DNA from: Micromonospora echinaurantiaca
GTDB lineage: Bacteria > Actinomycetota > Actinomycetes > Mycobacteriales > Micromonosporaceae
Direction: 5' to 3'
Assembly (NCBI RefSeq): GCF_900090235.1
Contig: NZ_LT607750.1
Span: 248,001 to 312,000 of the forward strand
Length of the DNA stretch: 64,000 nt
The notes below the pieces were generated by a model. That model had not been told where the DNA came from. It ran no database searches and was given only the letters and a program-made list of their open reading frames with translations. Positions within the stretch are counted from its first letter, which is position 1, and each line of letters starts with the position of its first letter. Position numbers and translations under genes: made by a program. Positions 24,152 through 32,769 of this stretch are shown here, in pieces.

Positions 24152-24445
24152 TCAGCGGGTGGCGATGGTGCTGGCGGTCTCGGTGGCCTCCCAGTTGTCC
24201 GCCGTGCTGGACAACCGCGACCGGATCTCGGTGAGGTGCTCGCGCTTGCTGCGCAGCTCCTCCTCGACGAACTCGACGGCGCCGACGTAGGCGACCGCCA
24301 GGTGGGGCACCACCGAGGTGAAGTTGCTGTGGGTGATGGCGCGGGCGGACTCCAGCAGGTCGGTGCAGGCGTCCAGGGCCGGGCCGACCGCACGCTCGAT
24401 CGTCTCGCCGAGCGCACGGATCGCCGGCGGGTCCACCTCGATCAT
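24152..24445 (-). CDS. EspC/WXG100-like small helical protein (97 aa)
   Basis: A short, almost entirely helical acidic protein. It begins I-E-V-D-P-P-A-I-R-A-L-G and continues through two long amphipathic helices, with N-W near residue 84 in place of the WXG turn. This fits the EspC/ESX-1 secretion-associated family seen in actinomycetes. It is likely cotranscribed with the larger WXG-type gene just downstream and may be its partner in a heterodimer. Start ATG 24445. Confidence 0.75.
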   Translation of the reverse strand: MIEVDPPAIRALGETIERAVGPALDACTDLLESARAITHSNFTSVVPHLAVAYVGAVEFVEEELRSKREHLTEIRSRLSSTADNWEATETASTIATR

Positions 24446-24532
24446 CGGCCCTCCCCGTTGGCGCGATCGACGTCGGTTGTGGAGCGCGGACAGCCTATCG
24501 GATCATGGCTGGGGCGGGATGCCCCGCGCTGG

Positions 24533-24538
24533 TAGCCT
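24533..24538 (+). promoter_or_regulatory. -10 box of the gene at 24546 (leaderless)
   Basis: TAGCCT ends 7 bases before the ATG. Confidence 0.45.
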
Positions 24539-24545
24539 CCGAGCC

Positions 24546-24995
24546 ATGCCGTCCGGACGATCCGCCCCGACGCCGCCCGACGACTACGTGTCCCGGATGG
24601 CCCGCCGGCCGCGCTGGCAGCGGCTGCTGGTGCCGGTCGTCCTGGTCGCCGTCGCCCTGGCGCTCCCGATCGGCCTGGGACGCAACGCGATCGGCGCCGA
24701 GCGGGTGACCATCCGGGTCGAGTCCTGCGACCTCGACGGTCCGAAGGCGACCGAGCGGTGCCGCGGCAGTTGGCAGCTCTCCGACGGCACGGTGGTCCAG
24801 GGCCCGGTGGGCGGCGGCTCGGTACGCGAGGGCGAGCAGGTCGCCGGCTGGGGCAACGACACCCGGGCCACGGTGAACCTGATGAGCTGGCTCGTCGCCC
24901 CGCTGCTCGTCGGTTCCGCCCTGCTGGCGGTGCTGGTGGCGCTCGCCGTCGTGTTCCTCCGGGCGGCCGCGAAGCGGGCGCGGCGCGGCCGCTGA
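24546..24995 (+). CDS. two-helix membrane protein, hypothetical (149 aa)
   Basis: Unrecognised. A membrane helix at about residues 26-44 and another at about 118-140 flank an extracytoplasmic loop of about 75 residues containing two cysteines (E-S-C-D-L ... T-E-R-C-R-G) that could form a disulfide. The C-terminus is strongly basic (AAAKRARRGR), so the topology is N-in, C-in. It sits alone on the plus strand between two genes of the WXG/YbaB cluster. Possibly accessory to that locus, but this rests on position only. Confidence 0.65.
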   Translation: MPSGRSAPTPPDDYVSRMARRPRWQRLLVPVVLVAVALALPIGLGRNAIGAERVTIRVESCDLDGPKATERCRGSWQLSDGTVVQGPVGGGSVREGEQVAGWGNDTRATVNLMSWLVAPLLVGSALLAVLVALAVVFLRAAAKRARRGR

Positions 24996-25016
24996 CCCCG
25001 CTCCGGGCCGGTCCCG

Positions 25017-25466
25017 TCAGACGCCCAGCTGGCGCCGCAGCCGCTCCAACATCTGGGTGCTCTCCCGGAGCGGCCCGCTGACCAGGTCGTTGAGCTGCGC
25101 CAGCTTGGCCTGCGCCGCCGCCGGGTCGTGCACCAGCGCCTCCGGGCCGGCCGGGCCGGTCAGCTCGCGCAGCGCCTCGCTGGTCTCGCGCTGCAGGTCG
25201 GCCCGGGCCTTGCGGAGCAGGTCAGCGATCAGCTCCGCCAGGTCGGTCGCCGGCAGGCGCAGCGCGCGCGGGTCGAGGTGCAGCTCGTGGGCGGGATCCT
25301 CGGCGGTGCAGGTGACTCGGACCAGCCCGTCCTCGCTCTCCGCCCGCCCGGTCAGGCCGGCCAGCCGGGTGCGCAGTTCCTCCCCGCGGCTCAGCTGTTC
25401 CCGCATCCGCTCCATCAGTTGCGCCATCACGTCGCCCGTCGGCGCGTTCCCGTTCGGCGCGGTCAT
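25017..25466 (-). CDS. YbaB/EbfC family DNA-binding protein
   Basis: A 149-residue protein. Residues 12-40 (M-A-Q-L-M-E-R-M-R-E-Q-L) form the first helix of the YbaB dimer, the central beta strands are D-G-L-V-R-V-T-C-T-A, and the closing helix contains A-E-L-I-A-D-L-L-R-K-A. It is longer at the C-terminus than the recR-linked YbaB. This subclass commonly lies next to WXG/EspC genes in actinomycetes, as here. ATG 25466 is chosen because of GGGGG upstream. Nucleoid association or partner of the secretion-related genes; not proven. Confidence 0.72.
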   Translation of the reverse strand: MTAPNGNAPTGDVMAQLMERMREQLSRGEELRTRLAGLTGRAESEDGLVRVTCTAEDPAHELHLDPRALRLPATDLAELIADLLRKARADLQRETSEALRELTGPAGPEALVHDPAAAQAKLAQLNDLVSGPLRESTQMLERLRRQLGV

Positions 25467-25539
25467 CGTGCCCCCATTCCCGTGTCGTCCGTCGGTGCTG
25501 CGGGGCCGACCGTAGTCCCAACCCGCCAACGACCACCAT

Positions 25540-25625
25540 GGAGGGTCGCCGGTCGCCGGTCGCCCGGTCGCTGGTTGTCGGTCGGCAGGCGCTGGTCGCT
25601 GGTCGCGTTGGTCGGCGGGCGGGCG
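25540..25625. repeat. degenerate GGTCGC-type repeats
   Basis: About a dozen imperfect copies of ggtcgcc/ggtcgct in the intergenic gap. Low-complexity sequence, no gene. Confidence 0.6.
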
Positions 25626-25632
25626 CCGGCCC

Positions 25633-26052
25633 TCAGCCCAGGCGCAGGAAGACCGCGCCGCCGACGACCAGCACGATCACGCTGACGCCGAGCAGCGTGA
25701 CGAAGGGGACGACCACCGAGGAGGTGCCGATCCCCGGTGCCTCGACCAGGACCCGGGACGGGCGGGACGGCTCGTGCACCACGGTGACCGGCCCGGGAGC
25801 CGCCGACAGCGGGGTCTGCCGCCAGCGTCCCGGCGTCGCGGTCACCTCCCGGCCGTCGGCCGTCCGGAAGCGCACCACCGGGTGGTACGTCCGGGGGCCG
25901 TAGCCGAACGTGACGGGTCGCAGTTCCACCACCTCACCCGGCACCCGGGCACCCCGGCGCAGCAGGTCGAGGTCCCGCCGGAACCGGACGACCGCGTAGC
26001 TCGCCCCGGACAGGCCGAGCACCGTCATGATCGCCAGCAGCAGGGTTGGCAT
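25633..26052 (-). CDS. DUF3592 domain membrane protein
   Basis: A 139-residue protein with two membrane helices (about 3-22 and 115-137). Between them is the DUF3592 beta domain: R-G-A-R-V-P-G-E-V-V-E, Y-x-P-V-V-R-F-x-T-x-D-G-R-E-V, and V-V-H-E-P-S-R-P-S-R-V-L-V. It lies 34 bp downstream of glpK on the same strand, so it may be cotranscribed. DUF3592 has no established function. AGGGAG before the ATG supports the start. Confidence 0.82.
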   Translation of the reverse strand: MPTLLLAIMTVLGLSGASYAVVRFRRDLDLLRRGARVPGEVVELRPVTFGYGPRTYHPVVRFRTADGREVTATPGRWRQTPLSAAPGPVTVVHEPSRPSRVLVEAPGIGTSSVVVPFVTLLGVSVIVLVVGGAVFLRLG

Positions 26053-26086
26053 CGGTCTCCCTTCGGCGCCGTCGGCCGGGCCGCCG

Positions 26087-27571
26087 TCAGTCCACCCAGT
26101 TCAACGTGCGTTCGACCGCCTTGCGCCAGTTGCGCAGCTCCCGGTCGCGGTGCTCGGTGGTCATCGCCGGGCTCCACTGGGCGTCCGAGCGCCACTGCTC
26201 GCGCAGGGTCGCCAGGTCCGGCCAGAAGCCGACCGCCAGGCCGGCCGCGTACGCGGCGCCGAGGCAGGTGGTCTCGGTGATCCGGGACCGCACCACCGGC
26301 ACGTCGAGCACGTCGGCGAGGAACTGCATGAGCAGCCCGTTCGCGGTCATCCCGCCGTCCACCCGCAGCCGGCGCAGCGCGACGTCGGAGTCGGCGTTCA
26401 TCGCGTCGACCACCTCGCGGGTCTGCCAGGCCGACGCCTCCAGCACCGCCCGGGCCAGATGCCCCTTGGTGATGTAGCCGGTCAGCCCGGTGATCACGCC
26501 CCGGGCGTCGCTGCGCCAGTGCGGGGCGAACAGCCCGGAGAAGGCGGGCACCACGTAGCAGCCGCCGTTGTCGGCGACGGTGCCGGCCAGCTCCTCCACC
26601 TGGGCCGCGGTGGAGATCAGCCCGAGGTTGTCGCGCAGCCACTGCACCAGCGAGCCGGTCACCGCGATCGCCCCCTCCAGGGCGTACGCGGCGGGCTGGC
26701 CGTCGATCCGGTAGGCGACGGTGGTGAGCAGGCCGTGTGCCGACGAGACCGGGCTGGCGCCGGTGTTGAGCAGCAGGAAGCTGCCCGTGCCGTAGGTGCA
26801 CTTGGCCTCGCCCGGCTGGAAGCAGGTCTGCCCGAACAGCGCCGCCTGCTGGTCGCCGAGCGCGCTGGCCACCGGCACCCCGGCGAGCAGCCCGGTGGCC
26901 TCCCCGTAGACCTCGGCGGAGCTGCAGATCTCCGGCAGCATGGCGGCCGGCACGCCCATCGCGTCCAGCAGTTGCGGATCCCAGTCGAGGGTGGACAGAT
27001 CCATCAGCATGGTGCGGCTGGCGTTGGTCACGTCGGTGACGTGCCGGCCGGTCAGCTTCCAGATCAGCCAACTGTCCATGGTGCCGAAGAGCACCTCGCC
27101 GGCCTCGGCGCGCGCCCGCAGGCCCTCGACGTGGTCGAGCAGCCAGCGCAGCTTCGGCCCGGCGAAGTAGGTGGCCAGCGGCAGGCCGGTGCGGGTGCGG
27201 AACAGCTCCTCGCCGTACGCCTGCTCCAGCTCGCGCAGCAGCGGGCCGGTGCGGGTGTCCTGCCAGACGATCGCGTTGGCCACCGGTCGGCCGGTGGCCC
27301 GGTCCCAGACCAGCGTGGTCTCCCGCTGGTTGGTGATCCCGACCGCGGCCAGCCCGGCGGCGTCGGTGCCGGCCGCGTCCAGCGCCTCCCGGACCACCTG
27401 CTCGACGTTGCGCCAGATCTCCTCGGCGTCGTGCTCCACCCAGCCCGGTTGCGGGAAAAGTTGCCGGTGCTCGCGCTGTGCCACGGAGACGATCTCCCCG
27501 GCCCGGTCGAAGACGATGCACCGCGACGAGGTGGTGCCCTGGTCGATGGCGGCGACGTACTCTCCGGTCAC
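26087..27571 (-). CDS. glpK: glycerol kinase
   Basis: FGGY-family kinase of 494 residues that makes glycerol 3-phosphate. It has [10 protein letters not shown] at the N-terminus, the glycerol-binding G-I-T-N-Q-R-E-T-T and [17 protein letters not shown], and the C-terminal FGGY signature region [16 protein letters not shown] 27571 places the first motif at residues 9-17, as in other GlpK proteins. Neither glpF nor glpD is adjacent. It is divergent from the PRPP synthetase gene over about 96 bp. Confidence 0.96.
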   Translation of the reverse strand: MTGEYVAAIDQGTTSSRCIVFDRAGEIVSVAQREHRQLFPQPGWVEHDAEEIWRNVEQVVREALDAAGTDAAGLAAVGITNQRETTLVWDRATGRPVANAIVWQDTRTGPLLRELEQAYGEELFRTRTGLPLATYFAGPKLRWLLDHVEGLRARAEAGEVLFGTMDSWLIWKLTGRHVTDVTNASRTMLMDLSTLDWDPQLLDAMGVPAAMLPEICSSAEVYGEATGLLAGVPVASALGDQQAALFGQTCFQPGEAKCTYGTGSFLLLNTGASPVSSAHGLLTTVAYRIDGQPAAYALEGAIAVTGSLVQWLRDNLGLISTAAQVEELAGTVADNGGCYVVPAFSGLFAPHWRSDARGVITGLTGYITKGHLARAVLEASAWQTREVVDAMNADSDVALRRLRVDGGMTANGLLMQFLADVLDVPVVRSRITETTCLGAAYAAGLAVGFWPDLATLREQWRSDAQWSPAMTTEHRDRELRNWRKAVERTLNWVD

Positions 27572-27653
27572 GGCAGCACCGTACCCGGCCCGGCGGCGGT
27601 GCGCCGCCCGGCGCCGGTGGGCCCCGTCCGGTCTTGGTCCCGTCGATGATCCG

Positions 27654-27659
27654 TACGAT
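27654..27659 (+). promoter_or_regulatory. -10 box of the PRPP synthetase gene (leaderless)
   Basis: TACGAT ends 8 bases before the GTG; no Shine-Dalgarno. Confidence 0.5.
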
Positions 27660-27667
27660 GTGCAGAC

Positions 27668-28606
27668 GTGCGTGACATCGCCGTGTTCAGCGGAACCGCC
27701 CATCCCGAACTCGCCGCCGAGATCTGCGCCCACCTCGGGGTGCCCCTGCACCCGGTGCAGGTCTCCCGGTTCGCCAACGACTGCCTGGAAGTGCAGTTGC
27801 AGGCCAACTGCCGGGAGCGGGACGTCTTCCTGATCCAGCCGCTGGTGCCGCCGGTGCAGGAGCACCTGGTGGAGCTGCTGCTCATGATCGATGCCGCCCG
27901 GGGCGCCTCGGCCGGCCGGATCACCGTGGTGCTGCCGCACTACGCGTACGCCCGGTCGGACAAGAAGGACGCGCCGCGGATCTCCATCGGCGGCCGGCTG
28001 GTGGCCGACCTGCTCACCTCGGCCGGCGCCGACCGGGTGCTGGCGATGACCCTGCACTCCCCGCAGGTGCACGGCTTCTTCAGCGTGCCGGTGGACCACC
28101 TGCACGCGCTGCGCGAGCTGGCCGAGCACTTCAGCCGGTACGACCTGGGCAACACCGTGGTGGTCTCGCCGGACCTGGGCAACGCCAAGGAGGCGGCGGC
28201 CTTCGCCCGGCGGCTCGGCACCCCGGTGGCGGCCGGGGCGAAGCAGCGGTTCAGCGACGACCGGGTCAAGATCAGCGCGGTGATCGGCGACGTGGCGGAC
28301 CGGGACGTGATCGTGCTGGACGACGAGATCGCCAAGGGCAGCACGGTGATCGAGCTGATGGAGCACCTACGCGAGCTGAAGGTCCGCTCGATCCGGCTGG
28401 CCTGCACGCACGGCCTCTTCTCCAGCGGCGCGCTCGACCGGCTCAGCGAGCAGGAGGGGGTGCTGGAGATCGTCTGCACCAACACGGTGCCGATCCCGGT
28501 CGACAAGCGGGTGCCGAAGCTGAAGGTGCTGTCGGTGGCGCCGGCGCTGGCCGAGGCGATGCGCCGGATCCACAACGGCGAGTCGGTCAGCGCCCTCTTC
28601 GCCTGA
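27668..28606 (+). CDS. prs: ribose-phosphate pyrophosphokinase
   Basis: PRPP synthetase of 312 residues supplying nucleotide, His and Trp synthesis. Visible are S-R-F-A-N-D-C (a variant of F-x-D-G-E), the R-D-V-F-L-I-Q-P strand, the ATP-binding [20 protein letters not shown] (usually H-x-x-Q-x-Q-G-F-F), and the PRPP loop [13 protein letters not shown]. Several of these differ from the canonical enzyme (D-D-E-I-A-K-G versus D-D-I-x-D-T-G), so this is a divergent second-type PRPP synthetase, probably not the only one in the genome. Confidence 0.85.
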   Translation: MRDIAVFSGTAHPELAAEICAHLGVPLHPVQVSRFANDCLEVQLQANCRERDVFLIQPLVPPVQEHLVELLLMIDAARGASAGRITVVLPHYAYARSDKKDAPRISIGGRLVADLLTSAGADRVLAMTLHSPQVHGFFSVPVDHLHALRELAEHFSRYDLGNTVVVSPDLGNAKEAAAFARRLGTPVAAGAKQRFSDDRVKISAVIGDVADRDVIVLDDEIAKGSTVIELMEHLRELKVRSIRLACTHGLFSSGALDRLSEQEGVLEIVCTNTVPIPVDKRVPKLKVLSVAPALAEAMRRIHNGESVSALFA

Positions 28607-28681
28607 CCGGGATCCGCGCGGCCGGTCCCGGAGTCACCAGGCCCCGTCACGCCGCCCTGCGCGGTGCCGCCAGGCCCGAGT

Positions 28682-28745
28682 CGCCGCCGCGCAACGGCGG
28701 GGGCGCCGGGACCGAGCCGCCGCCGCGCACGGCGGGGGCGCCGGG
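28682..28745. repeat. direct repeat, 29/28 bp x 2
   Basis: Two copies (28682-28710 and 28718-28745) that differ by one base, each with a small ccgccg/cggcgg hairpin, between convergent genes. Probably a terminator region. Confidence 0.65.
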
Positions 28746-28798
28746 CACTTGTCGAACCACCCCGGGCCGCCTGCGGCCGGCGCGACGGCCGGTCGCGG

Positions 28799-29266
28799 TC
28801 AGTCGCGGCGGTGCCGGCCGATGTGCTCGGGGGCGCCGACACCCGTGCTGATCCGGACGGTCGTGCCGGCGGCGCCGGTCTCGACCTCCATGCTGTCGCT
28901 GAGCTCGCGGGCCAGCCAGAGCCCCCAGCCGCCGGCGGTGTCCGGCGCCGGCCGGCTCCGGTCGTCCAGGCGCCGGGCGCTGATCCCGGGGCCGTGGTCC
29001 GCGACCTCGCAGAGCAGCTGGCCGGCCTGCCGCCACAGCCGCAGCCAGCCCTGCCCGCCACCGTGCCGGACCGCGTTGGTGATCAACTCGTTGACCGCGA
29101 GCACGAAGTCGTCCAGCCGCTGCCCGGTCAGCCCAGCGGCACGCACGCAGGAGGTGACCGAGTGCCGCAGCTCGGTCACCTGGGCCTGGTCGAAGGCTTC
29201 GGCGATCAGGAGGGAGGGTTCGATGGGCACAACCGTACGCGGTGCCGGGGGATCAGCGTTCGTCAT
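28799..29266 (-). CDS. RsbW-like anti-sigma / serine kinase ATPase
   Basis: A 155-residue GHKL ATPase (HATPase_c_2). The N-box is V-N-E-L-I-T-N-A-V-R-H-G-G, the G1 box is D-H-G-P-G-I, and the G2 region is G-G-W-G-L-W-L-A-R-E-L-S-D. Single-domain proteins of this type in actinomycetes bind SigB/SigF-type sigma factors or phosphorylate STAS antagonists. No such sigma or STAS gene is adjacent. ATG 29266 is chosen by family length. It is divergent from the histidine kinase gene, sharing a 112-bp promoter region. Confidence 0.85.
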   Translation of the reverse strand: MTNADPPAPRTVVPIEPSLLIAEAFDQAQVTELRHSVTSCVRAAGLTGQRLDDFVLAVNELITNAVRHGGGQGWLRLWRQAGQLLCEVADHGPGISARRLDDRSRPAPDTAGGWGLWLARELSDSMEVETGAAGTTVRISTGVGAPEHIGRHRRD

Positions 29267-29378
29267 GGCCCCGTCCCGCCAGCGGATCTCGGAGTTGTTC
29301 GCGGTATTTCCACCGTACGTCACGGTTAGCGCGCCCGCACCGGCCGGGGTGACGGGCCGCGCGGGGCGCTGTGGCATC

Positions 29379-30509
29379 GTGGCCTCCGTGCCGTCCCCGC
29401 CCGGTGGTCTCGAGGTCCCGCTCTGGCGGGCCGTCGCGGTGTTCCGGGTCGCCTCCCTGGCGTACGTCTGCGTGGTCGTGCTCCGCGACGCGGATCGCTA
29501 CGCCCACCCGCTCGCGGCGGGCGCGGTGGTCCTGGCGATGGCGGCCTGGACCGGGGTGACCGCTGCCGGGTACGCCCGGCCGCGATGGCGGGGTTGGCCG
29601 CTGCTCCTGGCCGACCTCGGGGTCGTCCTCGCGATCCTGCTGGTCACCCCGTGGGTGGTCGGGCGCGCGGCGCTCGCCGCCGGGGTGACCACCCTGGCCG
29701 TGGCCTGGCTGGGCGGGCCGGTGCTGGCCTGGGCGGTCTCCGGCGGGCGGCGCCGGGGCGCGGTCGCCGCCCTGGTGCTCGGCGCCGCCGACCTGGCGAC
29801 CCGGGGGATGGTCTCCCCGTCCGCGCTCAACGGCACCATCCTGTTGCTGCTCGCCGGCGTGGTGGTGGGGCACGTGGCCCGGCTCGCGGTGACCGCCGAG
29901 GAGCGGCTGCACCGGGCGGTCGAGTTGGAGGCCGCGACCCGGGAGCGGGAGCGGCTGGCCCGGGACATCCACGACTCGGTGCTCCAGGTGCTGGCGCTGG
30001 TGCAGCGGCGCGGCGCGCACCTGGACGGCGAGGCCGGCGAGCTGGCCCGCCTCGCCGGTGAGCAGGAGGCGGCGCTGCGGGCCCTGATCGCCGGGACCGG
30101 CCCGGTCCCCACCGACGGCGGCCCGGTGGACCTGCGCGCCCTGCTCGGCCGGTACGCCTCGGCGACGGTGTCGCTCTCGGCGCCGGCCACCCCGGTGCCG
30201 CTGCCCGGGCCGGTGGCCCGCGAGCTGGCCGCCGCCACCGCCGCCGCGCTGGACAACGTCGAGCGGCACGCGGACGGCCGGGCCTGGGTGCTGGTCGAGG
30301 ACGAGGGGGCGACGGTGACGGTGTCGGTCCGCGACGAGGGACCCGGGTTCCCCGACGGCCGGCTGGCCGAGGCGGCGGCCCAGGGGCGGCTCGGCGTCGC
30401 CCGGTCCATCCGGGGCCGCCTCGCCGACCTCGGCGGCATCGTACGGATCACCTCGACGCCCGGCGCCGGCACCGAGGTGGAGTTGACAGTGCCCCGGGCG
30501 CCGCGGTGA
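29379..30509 (+). CDS. NarL-type sensor histidine kinase
   Basis: A 376-residue membrane kinase. About five membrane helices lie in residues 15-165, then a short linker, the HisKA_3 dimerisation helix E-R-E-R-L-A-R-D-I-H198-D-S-V-L-Q, and a HATPase_c domain with N-V-E-R-H-A and D-E-G-P-G-F. There is no visible extracytoplasmic sensor, so the membrane region itself probably senses a lipid- or wall-related signal, as in LiaS/DesK-type kinases. Start is uncertain between GTG 29379 and GTG 29388. The response regulator follows after 79 bp. Confidence 0.88.
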   Translation: MASVPSPPGGLEVPLWRAVAVFRVASLAYVCVVVLRDADRYAHPLAAGAVVLAMAAWTGVTAAGYARPRWRGWPLLLADLGVVLAILLVTPWVVGRAALAAGVTTLAVAWLGGPVLAWAVSGGRRRGAVAALVLGAADLATRGMVSPSALNGTILLLLAGVVVGHVARLAVTAEERLHRAVELEAATRERERLARDIHDSVLQVLALVQRRGAHLDGEAGELARLAGEQEAALRALIAGTGPVPTDGGPVDLRALLGRYASATVSLSAPATPVPLPGPVARELAAATAAALDNVERHADGRAWVLVEDEGATVTVSVRDEGPGFPDGRLAEAAAQGRLGVARSIRGRLADLGGIVRITSTPGAGTEVELTVPRAPR

Positions 30510-30588
30510 GCGCGAGGAGCGCGTCGGGTCCACGCGCCGCGCAGTCGGGAACGGGAGAGGTCACCGTGAGCGGGGACAGGGGGAGACC

Positions 30589-31263
30589 GTGGCGCGGGTG
30601 ATGGTGGTGGACGACCACCCGATGTGGCGCGAGGGGGTGGCCCGCGACCTGACCGAGGCCGGCCACCAGGTGGTGGCCACCAGCGGCGAGGGGCGGCAGG
30701 CGGTCCGGGTCGCGGCGGCCACCCGGCCGGACGTGGTGGTGCTCGACCTGCAACTGCCGGACATCTCCGGCGTCGAGGTGATCCGGGGGTTGCGCGCGGC
30801 GCTGCCCGAGGTGCGGGTGCTGATGCTCTCGGCCAGCGGCGAGGCACAGGGCGTGCTGGACGCGGTGAAGGCCGGCGCCACCGGGTACCTGGTGAAGTCC
30901 GCCGCCCCGGCCGAGTTCCTGGACGCCGTGCGGCGTACCGCCGCGGGCGAGCCGGTCTTCACCCCCGGCCTGGCCGGGCTGGTGCTCGGCGAGTACCGGC
31001 GGCTGGCGGCCGAACCGGCCGGGGCCGCCCCGGCGGGCGCCGGCCCGCGGAGCCGGGACGGCGCGGCACCCCGGCTCACCGACCGGGAGACCGAGGTGCT
31101 GCGCCTGGTCGCCAAGGGGATGTCGTACAAGCAGATCGCCGAGCGGCTCGGGCTGTCCCACCGGACCGTGCAGAACCACGTGCAGAACACGCTGGGAAAG
31201 CTCCAGCTGCACAACCGGGTCGAGCTGACCCGGTACGCGATCGAGCGCGGACTGGACGACTGA
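30589..31263 (+). CDS. NarL/LuxR-type response regulator
   Basis: A 224-residue regulator. The receiver domain has V-V-D-D-H at 7-10, the phosphorylated D53 in V-V-L-D-L-Q-L-P-D and K103 in G-Y-L-V-K-S. A Pro/Ala linker leads to the LuxR helix-turn-helix (L-T-D-R-E-T-E-V-L-R-L-V-A-K-G ... H-R-T-V-Q-N-H-V). GGGGGAG before the GTG fixes the start. It forms a two-component pair with the kinase just upstream. Target genes are not visible here. Confidence 0.93.
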   Translation: MARVMVVDDHPMWREGVARDLTEAGHQVVATSGEGRQAVRVAAATRPDVVVLDLQLPDISGVEVIRGLRAALPEVRVLMLSASGEAQGVLDAVKAGATGYLVKSAAPAEFLDAVRRTAAGEPVFTPGLAGLVLGEYRRLAAEPAGAAPAGAGPRSRDGAAPRLTDRETEVLRLVAKGMSYKQIAERLGLSHRTVQNHVQNTLGKLQLHNRVELTRYAIERGLDD

Positions 31264-31264
31264 G

Positions 31265-31837
31265 TCAGACCGAGTGCGGCGGGCGCGTCTCGTGGATGGC
31301 CAGCTCCTCCGCGGTGGCGCCACCGCCGGCCGAGCCCGCGTCGTACGCGACCGAGTCGGTCTCCTGGTCGGTGTGCGCCCCCTCGTCCGGTTCGACCAGC
31401 CGCCCCACCTGGGAGTCGGCGATGCTGCCCAACTGGCCGTGGTCGTAGATGGAGACCGGCGACTTCGGGTCCGAGGTCGGTCCCGGGTCGATGACGTCCG
31501 CGTCGAGCTGCGCCTGTGCCGCCTGCTCCCGGCTGTCCGCCTCGGCGGCGATGTCCGGGTCGATCGGGCCGGCCAACGGATCGTCGACCGGGCGTTCGAA
31601 CGTCTCCCGAGCCAGCTTGTAGTCGAGCGACTCGCCGTCGAGCTGTTCCTCGGCGGTGGTCCCGAACCGGTCCACCGCCACCGGGTCCCGGTCGGCGGGA
31701 ATCTGCGCCGGCTCCGGACCGTCCGCCTCGCGCCCGGTCAGGACGTCGTCGTTGGCGGTCGAGTCGTCGTCGGCGGTGTCGGGCAGGCCCTCCGCCTCGG
31801 GATCGGACACGGGGGTCGGGTACTCGTCGTCGCGCAT
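31265..31837 (-). CDS. DUF5709 acidic hypothetical protein
   Basis: A 190-residue, very acidic, probably disordered protein. Conserved-looking elements are D-E-Y-x-P at the start, a central D-R-E-P-V-A-like repeat (D-P-V-A-V-D-R-F-G-T-T-A-E-E-Q-L), and A-E-E-L-A-I-H near the end. These are typical of the actinobacterial DUF5709 family, often stress-induced. It is convergent with the response regulator, with one base between stop codons. Function unknown. Confidence 0.8.
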   Translation of the reverse strand: MRDDEYPTPVSDPEAEGLPDTADDDSTANDDVLTGREADGPEPAQIPADRDPVAVDRFGTTAEEQLDGESLDYKLARETFERPVDDPLAGPIDPDIAAEADSREQAAQAQLDADVIDPGPTSDPKSPVSIYDHGQLGSIADSQVGRLVEPDEGAHTDQETDSVAYDAGSAGGGATAEELAIHETRPPHSV

Positions 31838-31984
31838 GACCGGTCACTACCCACTCCCGGCACCCCCATAACCGCCACCACCGGCCGCGCAGCCGGTCTT
31901 CGGGTCGGATCGGGGACGGCCGACGACACACCGCCCGCCCACGGCGCAACGGCCCGCCCCGTGCGTACCGCTCCGGTTGGGCGG

Positions 31985-32710
31985 TCAGCCCCGGGCGGCG
32001 GCCTCGTCGTCCGGGTGCAGCACGCACCAGACGACCTTGCCGTCCGGGATCGGGCTACTGCCCCAGCGCCGGGCCACCGTGTCGATGAGCAGCAGGCCCC
32101 GGCCGCCGGTCGAGGTCAACGGGGCCAGCCCGGCGTACGCCGGCTGGCGCGCGGAGTGGTCCCGGACGGCCAGGTGCAGCTCGCTGTCGCGGGGCGCCAG
32201 CCGGACCGTCATCGGGGTGTGCGCGTGGGCGACCACGTTGTTGACCATCTCGGTGACCGCGATGCAGCCCGGCTCGGCCAGCCGCGGCACCCCCCACCGC
32301 TGGCAGCCGTCGGTGACCAGTTGCCGGGCGTGCCGGGCGGCGCCGACCGTCGGCGGCAGGTCGGCGGTCAGCACGGCGGCCATCGGCGCGGCGGCCAGCG
32401 CGGCCATCGCCTCATCCAGGGTCGGCCAGGCGGGCACCCCGGCGACCGTGCCGGACGGGTCGTGCAGCAGCAGGTCGGCGGCGGGCCAGTCGAGGACCTC
32501 CCGGCGCACCTCGGCGAAGACCTGCGCGGCCGCGGGCTCGGCCACCCGCAACCCGGAGAGGTCCACCACGACCGGGCCGGGCCGGTCGCTGAGCCGGGCG
32601 AGCAGCGCGTCGCGCACCGGGTCGACCCCGGCCTGGTCCAGCACCCCGGTCACCCGGATCACGGCGGACGACCGGTCCGTCTCCACCAGGCAACGCACGT
32701 CGGTCGGCAT
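31985..32710 (-). CDS. STAS-HATPase fusion regulator
   Basis: A 241-residue protein with two domains usually encoded separately. Residues 1-105 form a STAS (anti-anti-sigma-like) domain with V-I-R-V-T-G-V-L-D and V-V-V-D-L-S-G-L-R-V-A. Residues 120-241 form an RsbW-like ATPase with the N-box E-M-V-N-N-V-V-A-H-A and G-G-R-G-L-L-L-I-D. STAS proteins are normally phosphorylated on a serine after D-L-S-G; here S-G-L-R places a serine at that position. A self-contained partner-switching module controlling a SigB-type factor is inferred. Confidence 0.82.
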   Translation of the reverse strand: MPTDVRCLVETDRSSAVIRVTGVLDQAGVDPVRDALLARLSDRPGPVVVDLSGLRVAEPAAAQVFAEVRREVLDWPAADLLLHDPSGTVAGVPAWPTLDEAMAALAAAPMAAVLTADLPPTVGAARHARQLVTDGCQRWGVPRLAEPGCIAVTEMVNNVVAHAHTPMTVRLAPRDSELHLAVRDHSARQPAYAGLAPLTSTGGRGLLLIDTVARRWGSSPIPDGKVVWCVLHPDDEAAARG

Positions 32711-32769
32711 GATCGCCCTATTCTGCCTGCCCGACGCGGACCCCGCATCCGACCGGCCGGCCGGACCCA

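Noticed and set aside
25540..25625. Possible CRISPR-like or regular repeat array
   Set aside because: The GGTCGC units are only 6-7 bases, imperfect and without spacers of constant length; simple low-complexity DNA.
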